From assembly GCA_903868205.1 (NCBI GenBank), contig CAIPUJ010000040.1:1-8570 (forward strand): a stretch of 8,570 nucleotides of DNA. Direction: 5' to 3'. Source of the stretch: an uncultured bacterium (GTDB lineage Bacteria; Patescibacteriota; Minisyncoccia; Phycocordibacterales; GWA1-40-21). The notes beneath the pieces were generated by a model that was not told the origin of the DNA, ran no database searches, and worked only from the letters and a program-made list of their open reading frames with translations. The number at the start of each line of letters is the position of its first letter. Position 1 is the first letter of the stretch. The position numbers and the translations under genes were made by a program. Shown piece by piece: positions 1-4,085 of the stretch.

Positions 1-16
1 GCCGAAGGCAAACCCC

Positions 17-66
17 ATTTTCTATTGTACCAAATGAACCATGGTTCATTTGGTACAATAGAAAAT
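17..66. repeat. Perfect 50-bp palindrome
   Basis: Every base from 17 pairs with its mirror partner up to 66, giving two 25-base arms with no spacer and the centre in CCATGG at 39-44. It is AT-rich at the ends and GC-richer in the middle. No T-run follows on either strand, so it does not look like an ordinary intrinsic terminator. As DNA it could form a cruciform or bind a dimeric protein; as RNA it would form a very long hairpin. The palindrome is seen directly; its function is unknown. Confidence 0.9.
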
Positions 67-69
67 CTT

Positions 70-109
70 CGAGGTGGAACCTTAAAATCCCAAGAAAGGT
101 TCCTCCTCG
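70..109 (+). repeat. Hairpin element, copy 1
   Basis: Two 14-base arms (70-83 and 96-109) pair with a single T-T mismatch (75/104) around a 12-base loop. The same arms, with the mismatch at the same place, recur on the - strand at 3870-3912 upstream of murF. The loops of the two copies differ in sequence. Read in the direction of the next gene, both copies have the same orientation. This suggests a dispersed structured element of the genome, either a repeat or an RNA leader motif. The right arm contains CCTCCT, like the anti-Shine-Dalgarno of 16S rRNA. Confidence 0.8.
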
Positions 110-130
110 GAAACAAACTCTTATATACAC

Positions 131-169
131 AATACAGGCCGATTTTACTTAGTAAAATCGGCCTGTATT
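131..169. repeat. Perfect 39-bp palindrome upstream of a promoter
   Basis: Arms of 19 bases (131-149 and 151-169) are perfectly complementary around a single central base at 150. The palindrome ends 6 bases before the -35 box at 176-181. That position fits an operator for a dimeric regulator or the end of an upstream transcript. There is no clear T-run after it. The structure is certain; the role is inferred. Confidence 0.85.
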
Positions 170-175
170 AATTAC

Positions 176-204
176 TTGACATAACTAATATACGGGGGTA
201 TAAT
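176..204 (+). promoter_or_regulatory. Consensus sigma-70-type promoter
   Basis: TTGACA at 176-181 and TATAAT at 199-204 are separated by 17 bases, a full match to the housekeeping consensus. Transcription would start near 211, giving a leader of about 40 bases before the ATG at 253. Confidence 0.9.
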
Positions 205-252
205 TGTAGTAGTAATTTTATTGTTCTTCAAACCTTAGCCACAGGAGTTTGT

Positions 253-597
253 ATGAAAGAATTTACCCAAGAGGAGATCATAGCTATTGTGGATAGATAT
301 ATCGAAGAAAACTATCCAATCAGTGAAAAAGAAAACGATTTCGTCGCAATAAGAAAAAGACGATCTCGTAGTTCACATGCAGTAGCGATTGAAATAATCG
401 TAAAGATAATACTTCCGACAAAAAGAGATTTCTCTGAAAGTCTGGGGGCAATCTTTATCGCAAAATACCTTGTCGGAAAAGGTATTGGTACAAGTAAAGA
501 AGTTGGTGGTATAAAAGAAGAGGAAATACCATTCGAAAACCTTTCAAAAACCCCACCCCAACCAAGATACTGGTACCAAAAAGACCAGTATGCATAA
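253..597 (+). CDS. Hypothetical protein, 114 aa, own transcription unit
   Basis: I do not recognise this family. The ATG at 253 is preceded by AGGAG at 243-247, and the gene sits between a perfect promoter and a strong terminator, so it is very likely real and well expressed. The protein has an acidic, probably helical start (residues 5-20), a strongly basic patch RKRRSRS at 34-40, then a hydrophobic stretch AVAIEIIVKIIL at 43-54. A second hydrophobic stretch near 65-74 is followed by a Gly/Lys-rich segment. The C-terminus is Pro/Tyr-rich. The hydrophobic stretches are short and broken by charges, so a membrane location is not supported; a small nucleic-acid-binding protein is possible because of the basic patch. 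No enzyme motif is visible and no function is assigned. Confidence 0.85.
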   Translation: MKEFTQEEIIAIVDRYIEENYPISEKENDFVAIRKRRSRSSHAVAIEIIVKIILPTKRDFSESLGAIFIAKYLVGKGIGTSKEVGGIKEEEIPFENLSKTPPQPRYWYQKDQYA

Positions 598-623
598 AAC
601 CGGACACTCGTCCGGTTTTTTTA
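596..623 (+). terminator. Intrinsic terminator of the 114-aa gene
   Basis: A CCGGAC/GTCCGG stem (600-605 with 610-615) has an ACTC loop, extended by an A-run before and a run of seven T after it (616-622). It begins at the stop codon. Confidence 0.92.
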
Positions 624-645
624 TTTTAAAAATATTTCTGACCTA

Positions 646-685
646 TTAGGCAAATAAGAATGCGACCGCATTCTTATTTGCCTAA
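646..685. repeat. Twin hairpin, copy A (GCGACCGC core)
   Basis: A 19-bp perfect stem (646-664 with 667-685) closes on a two-base AC centre. The 12-base core at 660-671 is repeated exactly at 719-730 in copy B. It lies between the terminator of the 114-aa gene and the promoter of the 60-aa gene. No T-run follows, so it is not an obvious terminator. Confidence 0.85.
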
Positions 686-712
686 GTATGTATTCCTGCC
701 CATTACCCAATT

Positions 713-736
713 ATAAGGATGCGACCGCATCCTTAT
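713..736. repeat. Twin hairpin, copy B (GCGACCGC core)
   Basis: An 11-bp stem (713-723 with 726-736) closes on the same AC centre as copy A. Just outside the core, the A-T pair of copy A (659/672) becomes a G-C pair here (718/731), so pairing is kept although the bases changed. It ends 8 bases before the -35 box at 744. It could be an operator half of a two-site regulatory region or a structured RNA; the role is inferred. Confidence 0.8.
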
Positions 737-743
737 TCTTAAA

Positions 744-772
744 TTGACAAATGAGAGTCTTTGAATTAATCT
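744..772 (+). promoter_or_regulatory. Promoter of the 60-aa gene
   Basis: TTGACA at 744-749 is a full -35 match. After 17 bases comes TAATCT at 767-772, a weak -10 box. The -35 is convincing and the -10 is tentative. The predicted start near 779 leaves a leader of about 40 bases. Confidence 0.6.
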
Positions 773-818
773 CTTAAATAGTTTTGTACAAAATTTACTC
801 AGGAAGGAAAACTATTCA

Positions 819-1001
819 ATGATTAGTAGAATAGAAAAAGCAATTCAGGAATTCAAAAGATTACGTCGCCTAGGTGTAAGAAAAGACAAAGCTCTGGCAG
901 AGACAGCAATCACAAAGGGTGTGCTAGTCTCGGAACTAGAAATTGCATTGATAGAACAGGAATTAAAAGATCGGCAACTCTTAAGTGAGTGTAAAAGTTG
1001 A
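819..1001 (+). CDS. Hypothetical small protein, 60 aa
   Basis: The family is not recognised. A strong Shine-Dalgarno site AGGAAGGA at 801-808 lies 10 bases before the ATG at 819, a promoter lies upstream, and the TGA stop is built into the terminator stem, so this is a complete unit and not a chance frame. The protein is charged and almost certainly all-helical: a basic amphipathic helix at 3-18 with RLRR at 14-17, a turn around Gly19, then two helices at about 24-33 and 38-53. The segment from Lys24 to Leu44 resembles a helix-turn-helix in spacing (ALAETA, then Gly34, then VSELE), which would fit a small DNA- or RNA-binding protein. That likeness is weak and unconfirmed. A single Cys lies near the C-terminus (58). 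Confidence 0.82.
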   Translation: MISRIEKAIQEFKRLRRLGVRKDKALAETAITKGVLVSELEIALIEQELKDRQLLSECKS

Positions 1002-1022
1002 GCTTCGGCTCAACTTTTTTTA
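993..1022 (+). terminator. Intrinsic terminator with UUCG tetraloop
   Basis: An 11-bp stem (993-1003 with 1008-1018) closes on TTCG flanked by C and G, the extra-stable C(UUCG)G loop, and runs into a T-tract (1015-1021). The stop codon at 999-1001 lies inside the left arm. Confidence 0.93.
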
Positions 1023-1060
1023 TTTCTACTAATAGGGACACTAAGTGTGTAAGCCACAAT

Positions 1061-1086
1061 AATTTTCATTCCGTCGAATGAAAATT
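1061..1086. repeat. Small inverted repeat in the 1002-1191 gap
   Basis: 11-base arms (1061-1071 and 1076-1086) pair perfectly around CGTC. It lies alone in the gap between the 60-aa gene and the tRNA. No coding frame or promoter of quality is seen around it, and its function is unknown. Confidence 0.6.
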
Positions 1087-1139
1087 TTCCAGCCCCGGAC
1101 TCAGCTTTTTTTTCTTCTGAAAAAATATGCTTCCGTCTT

Positions 1140-1193
1140 CACAAAAGCGAAAAAGACTAGAGTAGTCTAGTCTTTTTAAAAACCGCTTTTGTG
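1140..1193 (-). terminator. Nested hairpin terminator after tRNA-Glu
   Basis: The inner 12-bp stem (1150-1161 with 1166-1177) has loop GTAG and, read on the - strand, ends in a T-run, fitting an intrinsic terminator for the tRNA transcript. An outer 10-bp stem (1140-1149 with 1184-1193) encloses it and overlaps the last bases of the tRNA gene. The inner hairpin would also terminate + strand transcription. Confidence 0.8.
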
Positions 1194-1263
1194 ACCCCAC
1201 GGAGAATCGAACTCCGATTTAAGCCTTGAGAAGGCTTCGTCCTAACCGTTAGACGATGGGGCC
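1192..1263 (-). tRNA. tRNA-Glu (anticodon CTC)
   Basis: All four arms can be folded by eye. The acceptor stem GGCCCCA pairs with TGGGGTC (one G-T pair). The D-arm starts GTCT and closes with GGAC. The anticodon stem AAGCC/GGCTT holds loop TTCTCAA with anticodon CTC (+ strand 1228-1230), reading GAG glutamate codons. The T-arm CGGAG/CTCCG holds TTCGATT. The variable loop is short (AAAT). The length is 72 bases including the A at the discriminator position. The 3' CCA is not encoded and must be added by a CCA-adding enzyme. It is transcribed divergently from ndk. Confidence 0.95.
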
Positions 1264-1274
1264 AATGCGAAATT

Positions 1275-1302
1275 AATATAACATTATTATTGTATTTTAC
1301 AA
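1275..1302 (-). promoter_or_regulatory. Promoter of tRNA-Glu
   Basis: On the - strand, TTGTAA (1302-1297) and TATATT (1280-1275) are 16 bases apart, and TG at 1283-1282 makes an extended -10. Transcription would begin a few bases before the tRNA 5' end at 1263. It overlaps the ndk upstream region. Confidence 0.55.
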
Positions 1303-1306
1303 AATA

Positions 1307-1335
1307 TTTACTTTTCCTTCAAAAAATAGTACTAT
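1307..1335 (+). promoter_or_regulatory. Possible ndk promoter
   Basis: TTTACT at 1307-1312 and TACTAT at 1330-1335 are 17 bases apart. Both are four-of-six matches, so this is tentative, but no better pair exists between the tRNA promoter and the ndk Shine-Dalgarno site. Confidence 0.35.
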
Positions 1336-1358
1336 CCCCCACAGAAAGGAAGTGTACA

Positions 1359-1763
1359 ATGATACAAAAAACTTTATCCCTTATTAAATGGGATGCTATC
1401 GAAAAAGATGTTGAATTAGAAATCATTATGAGATATCAGGAAGTAGGCCTGAAGATCGTAGGATTCAAAGTGCTTTGTCCAATGAGCCGAGAAATCGCTG
1501 CCGAGCTATACAAAGAGCACGAGGGAAAATATTTCCACGAAAGACTCATGGGTTTTATGACCCAAAAGATCACAATAGCTCTGATAGTCGAGGGTGAAAA
1601 TGCAATCGCTCTCGTAAGAGAAGCTAACGGAGCGACAGACCCAACAAAAGCAGCTGTAGGCACGATAAGACAGATGTACGGCACAGGTGGCCCAGCAAAT
1701 GCTGTTCATGCTTCAGATAGTGAGAAATCATCCGCAAGAGAAATACCGATTATTTTTTCTTAG
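1359..1763 (+). CDS. ndk: Nucleoside diphosphate kinase
   Basis: Ndk moves the gamma-phosphate from ATP to other nucleoside diphosphates through a phospho-histidine, keeping the cytosolic NTP/dNTP pools balanced. The 134-residue product has the usual family length. Signature residues are in place: Lys10, Tyr51, His54, Phe59, Arg87 and Thr93 in GATDP, GTIR with Arg104, and NAVHASDS with Asn114, the catalytic His117, and later Glu128. The start at 1359 is chosen because AAAGGAAG lies at 1345-1352 and the protein then begins at the family N-terminus; an in-frame ATG at 1290 would add 23 residues, has no Shine-Dalgarno site and overlaps the tRNA promoter region. One oddity is that the common KPD near the N-terminus is KWD (Trp11). 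It is a single-gene unit with its own terminator. Confidence 0.96.
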   Translation: MIQKTLSLIKWDAIEKDVELEIIMRYQEVGLKIVGFKVLCPMSREIAAELYKEHEGKYFHERLMGFMTQKITIALIVEGENAIALVREANGATDPTKAAVGTIRQMYGTGGPANAVHASDSEKSSAREIPIIFS

Positions 1764-1771
1764 CGATCAAA

Positions 1772-1803
1772 CAAAAACCGACGATCACTCGCCGGTTTTT
1801 TAT
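1772..1803 (+). terminator. Intrinsic terminator of ndk
   Basis: AAAAACCG at 1773-1780 pairs with CGGTTTTT at 1793-1800. An inner CGA/TCG stem (1782-1784 with 1789-1791) follows one A-C mismatch. A T-run follows. Confidence 0.88.
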
Positions 1804-1844
1804 TTATTCTAGCAAAAAAAGTTTAATAGATATATTTCACAACA

Positions 1845-1874
1845 TTGACAATACATACAATATTGTGTTAGTAT
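1845..1874 (+). promoter_or_regulatory. Promoter of the 134-aa repeat-protein gene
   Basis: TTGACA at 1845-1850 is a full match. TAGTAT at 1869-1874 follows after 18 bases and has TG at 1866-1867, an extended -10. The predicted leader is about 45 bases. Confidence 0.7.
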
Positions 1875-1925
1875 CATTCAGGACTCAAAGTATGGTGCTT
1901 TGGGAAAAAATATGGAGATTTAACA

Positions 1926-2330
1926 ATGCAGAATGATTTCAAAAAGTGGTGGAAAGAAACTTACCACCATAAAGGAGAAGTTGTACACGCAACACAAGAA
2001 AGTATAAACAAGTACTTTCTGGCCCATCCACATCATCCCAAAATTAAAGGGGTAATATTTGATAAGGCGGTAGTAATCAGTGGTGGTTTTACAAAACTGG
2101 ACATTGAAGGCTGTTCTTTTCTTGGTGGGCTAACGCTTGAAAATTTATCTGTTTTTAAAGACCTGGTAATAAAAGATATTGGTGTAATTGGAGAGTTAAC
2201 TGTATCCAATGTTTTTTTAACCAGAAATTTAGTTATTAATCAAAACCTTGGTGAAGTTCTTTCTGACGGAGTGAAAGCCCTCAAACTTTGTAACTATGCA
2301 ATGAGAGGCAAAATTATCTTCGAAAAATAA
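1926..2330 (+). CDS. Hypothetical 11-residue-repeat (beta-solenoid-like) protein, 134 aa
   Basis: No named family is recognised. The ATG has GGAGAT at 1914-1919, a promoter upstream and a terminator downstream. Residues 1-40 are polar and aromatic, with His-rich spots (HH at 14-15, HPHH at 34-37). From residue 58 an 11-residue rhythm appears: units begin at Leu58, Leu69, Leu80, Leu91 and Leu102, with aliphatic residues at unit positions 1, 3, 6 and 8 and Asp/Asn/Gly at position 5. After a loop near 107-118 a further unit starts at Leu119. Such alternating strands with turns fit a small right-handed beta-helix, in the manner of bactofilin or pentapeptide-type folds, but the sequence is not clearly either one. 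No signal peptide or membrane segment is seen, so a cytoplasmic protein, possibly oligomerising, is inferred. Confidence 0.85.
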   Translation: MQNDFKKWWKETYHHKGEVVHATQESINKYFLAHPHHPKIKGVIFDKAVVISGGFTKLDIEGCSFLGGLTLENLSVFKDLVIKDIGVIGELTVSNVFLTRNLVINQNLGEVLSDGVKALKLCNYAMRGKIIFEK

Positions 2331-2333
2331 AAC

Positions 2334-2365
2334 AAAACCCGACATCACGTCGGGTTTTTCTTTTT
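2334..2365 (+). terminator. Intrinsic terminator of the repeat-protein gene
   Basis: CCCGAC (2338-2343) pairs with GTCGGG (2349-2354) around ATCAC, extended by A/T pairs, and is followed by a T-rich tract. It starts just after the stop codon. Confidence 0.93.
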
Positions 2366-2432
2366 ATTTAATACTAACGGAGATCGGTTTATGAAACTGT
2401 ACTCAGTCGAATAAAGCGAGTTGTGTTCAGAA

Positions 2433-2448
2433 GTCCGCGGCGGCGGAC
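2433..2448. repeat. GC-rich mini-hairpin
   Basis: GTCCGC (2433-2438) and GCGGAC (2443-2448) pair around GGCG. It is a GC island inside an AT-rich gap (2366-2473) that otherwise shows nothing recognisable. A related C/G-rich string lies at about 4011-4029 in the ftsI-murF gap. Confidence 0.5.
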
Positions 2449-2473
2449 ACTTATGCCGTAAAGAAAACCTGGT

Positions 2474-2521
2474 ATTTCAAAACAAAAAACATCCGAGAAA
2501 GGATGTTTTTTGTTTTGAAAT
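2474..2521 (-). terminator. Long hairpin terminator at the end of murF
   Basis: A 21-bp perfect stem (2474-2494 with 2501-2521) has a six-base loop. It lies 5 bases past the murF stop and carries T-runs in the descending arm on the - strand. It can also stop + strand transcription, so it insulates two convergent units. Confidence 0.85.
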
Positions 2522-2526
2522 TTTTC

Positions 2527-3816
2527 TTATCTCTTCTTCCACTCTTCCTCCTGCCTTACAAGTATCTCACTCGCCTTCTCTGGCTCAGCCATGACTTCTT
2601 CTACAGCGCGCTCCATACGGGTAGACTGAGAGCCTTTTATAAGCACCACATCCCCATCTTTCAACATATCTTGCAAAGCTTTACCTGCTTCTAAAGAATT
2701 TTCAAATTGAAATATATTTAAATCACTCATTTTTGCATCGAGCGCGCCCTCTGCCATTTTTCTAGATCTAATACCTACTGTCATTAAGATATCACACGAT
2801 TCAGCAACATTTTTACCAGCTTCATAATGTTCTTCTGCAGAATGCTTTCCGAGCTCCATCATATCTCCAAGTACGGCAATTTTTCTACCTTTGGTTTCAA
2901 TATCTTTTAGGATTCCAAGTGCTGCTTCTAGTGCAACTGGAGAAGAATTGTATGTATCATCTATTATTGTTGTATTCTTTATACCCTTCATTATTCTCAT
3001 CCTCCCTTTTGGTGATTCATGTTTAAGCAATCCTTCACCAGCCTTAACAAAATTAATATTTTGAGAAAAGCCAACGGCTATAGCAGCAAGTGAAGAATAA
3101 ATATTTTGTATACCAATAGACCCTTTTATTAAAATCGGTACAGCATTTTCTTTTTGCTCAACCTTAAACATCATTCCATCTGCTATGCCATCAGTATAAT
3201 TTATTCCGATATTTGAAGCTTTAATATCTGCATCTCCCAGAAGCCCATAAGATATTACCTTGGCTTTTGATTTTTCTGCCATATTCATAGCATCCATATC
3301 ATCTGCATTTGCAATTATTATTCCATTTCTTTTAATCGCATCTACCAAATATTTCTTTTCTTTTATTAAAGCGTCTCTACTACCAAAAAATTCTATATGA
3401 ACTGGAGTTTTTGCAAATCTTGTAAGCACTGCAATATCTGGCTTTAGCCATTTTGTAATATTTTTTATATCGTCTGGTCTATCTGCTCCAACCTCTATAA
3501 CAAGCCATTCTGGATATTGATTTTTACAAACAATAAGACAAAAGCCTTTCCAGATATTTAAAAACCATTTAAATGGATCATTCCAAGCATTTTCACAACC
3601 AAGAATAGTAAGAGGTATACCTATATCGCTATTGAAGCTTTTTTCACTTTTACGAACATATAAAGTGGTAGCTAAAACTGAAAAGATAGCATCTTTTGTA
3701 GATGTTTTTCCTACACTTCCTGTAACAGCAACAATCTTGGGATTATATTTTTTTATAATAAGTTTTGACTCAAACTGTATAATACTGGATACTATTTTTT
3801 TAAATATTGATTTCAT
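2527..3816 (-). CDS. murF: MurF-type Mur ligase lacking the N-terminal domain
   Basis: MurF is the cytosolic, ATP-driven enzyme that joins D-Ala-D-Ala to UDP-MurNAc-tripeptide, the last soluble step of peptidoglycan precursor synthesis. Visible motifs are the P-loop TGSVGKTST at 32-40, KSFNSDIGIPLT at 59-70, EVGADRPDDI at 108-117, HIEFFGS at 140-146 followed by a lysine cluster at 152-155, DDTYNSSP at 286-293, LGDMMELG at 316-323 and KGSQSTRME at 394-402. These cover the central ATPase and C-terminal domains. In typical MurF the P-loop comes after an N-terminal substrate-binding domain of about 80-100 residues; here only about 30 residues precede it. It is the last gene of the cluster, after a 269-base gap, probably with its own promoter. 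There is no Shine-Dalgarno site. A related Mur ligase role (MurT/MurE-like) is possible, but DDTYNSSP and LGDM.ELG favour MurF. Confidence 0.9.
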   Translation of the reverse strand: MKSIFKKIVSSIIQFESKLIIKKYNPKIVAVTGSVGKTSTKDAIFSVLATTLYVRKSEKSFNSDIGIPLTILGCENAWNDPFKWFLNIWKGFCLIVCKNQYPEWLVIEVGADRPDDIKNITKWLKPDIAVLTRFAKTPVHIEFFGSRDALIKEKKYLVDAIKRNGIIIANADDMDAMNMAEKSKAKVISYGLLGDADIKASNIGINYTDGIADGMMFKVEQKENAVPILIKGSIGIQNIYSSLAAIAVGFSQNINFVKAGEGLLKHESPKGRMRIMKGIKNTTIIDDTYNSSPVALEAALGILKDIETKGRKIAVLGDMMELGKHSAEEHYEAGKNVAESCDILMTVGIRSRKMAEGALDAKMSDLNIFQFENSLEAGKALQDMLKDGDVVLIKGSQSTRMERAVEEVMAEPEKASEILVRQEEEWKKR

Positions 3817-3823
3817 TTGATGT

Positions 3824-3852
3824 ATATTAACACATTGAAGATAATGATGAAA
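3824..3852 (-). promoter_or_regulatory. Possible murF promoter giving a leaderless mRNA
   Basis: On the - strand, TTTCAT (3852-3847) and TAATAT (3829-3824) are 17 bases apart, and TG three bases upstream makes an extended -10. Only seven bases separate the -10 from the murF ATG at 3816, so transcription would start at or within a base of the start codon. This fits the lack of a Shine-Dalgarno site. The -35 is weak, so the call is tentative. Confidence 0.45.
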
Positions 3853-3869
3853 CTAACTACCACACCCAC

Positions 3870-3912
3870 GTCGAGGAGGAACCTTTTTGTAGATTCAAGG
3901 TTCCACCTCGAC
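3870..3912 (-). repeat. Hairpin element, copy 2
   Basis: 16-base arms (3870-3885 and 3897-3912) pair with a single mismatch (3877/3905) around an 11-base loop. The inner 14 bases of each arm equal those of copy 1 at 70-109 when read on the - strand, and the mismatch is in the same place. It lies 53 bases upstream of the murF start, in the same orientation toward its downstream gene as copy 1. Confidence 0.85.
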
Positions 3913-3934
3913 CAACCATTTTTTCTGCTCTGCC

Positions 3935-3995
3935 GTAAGCGAGCGAAGATTTGCTTTTCTCCTTTCTGCAAGTAAGCGAGCGAGGATTTACTTTT
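3935..3995. repeat. 24-base direct repeat pair
   Basis: 3935-3958 and 3972-3995 are identical except at two positions, a 37-base period. Both contain AAGCGAGCGA. They are part of the repeat-rich gap between ftsI and murF. Confidence 0.8.
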
Positions 3996-4075
3996 GAGGA
4001 AACTTGGGAGGAGCGACGGCGACGGACAGAGAAAATATTTAGCAAAATATTTTCGTGTTCATCAAAAGTAAATCC
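3984..4075 (-). other. Structured region after ftsI
   Basis: 14-base perfect arms (3984-3997 and 4062-4075) enclose 64 bases that hold a second hairpin, 4031-4040 with 4045-4054 around AGCA. On the - strand the structure begins 10 bases after the ftsI stop codon. The outer stem is not followed by a T-run, so it is not a classic terminator. It could protect the ftsI mRNA 3' end, slow transcription, or be part of a small RNA. The pairing is seen; the role is inferred. Confidence 0.55.
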
Positions 4076-4085
4076 GAGCGAGCCT

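Noticed and set aside
646..736. CRISPR-like repeat pair
   Set aside because: Only two copies, each a self-complementary hairpin of different length, with no third unit or cas gene.
1055..1100. Possible tmRNA fragment on the - strand (GGGGCTGG and ATTCGACGGAATG strings)
   Set aside because: The strings resemble the tmRNA 5' end only in part. No matching 3' half with a T-arm is found, and the needed space is filled by the 60-aa gene on the other strand.
1290..1358. Upstream start of ndk adding 23 residues
   Set aside because: It has no Shine-Dalgarno site, lies in the region shared by the tRNA and ndk promoters, and the added residues have no counterpart in the family.
1436..1709. Two - strand frames inside ndk
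   Set aside because: They are antisense shadows of a clearly conserved enzyme gene, with no start signals.
2503..2694. 63-aa + strand frame over the end of murF
   Set aside because: It is antisense to murF and begins inside its terminator; its hydrophobic look comes from reading Lys/Glu codons backward.
3857..4045. 62-aa - strand frame between ftsI and murF
   Set aside because: It lies over the direct repeats and hairpin element, is Ser/Arg-rich by base composition, and has no ribosome binding site; the structured-DNA explanation is simpler.
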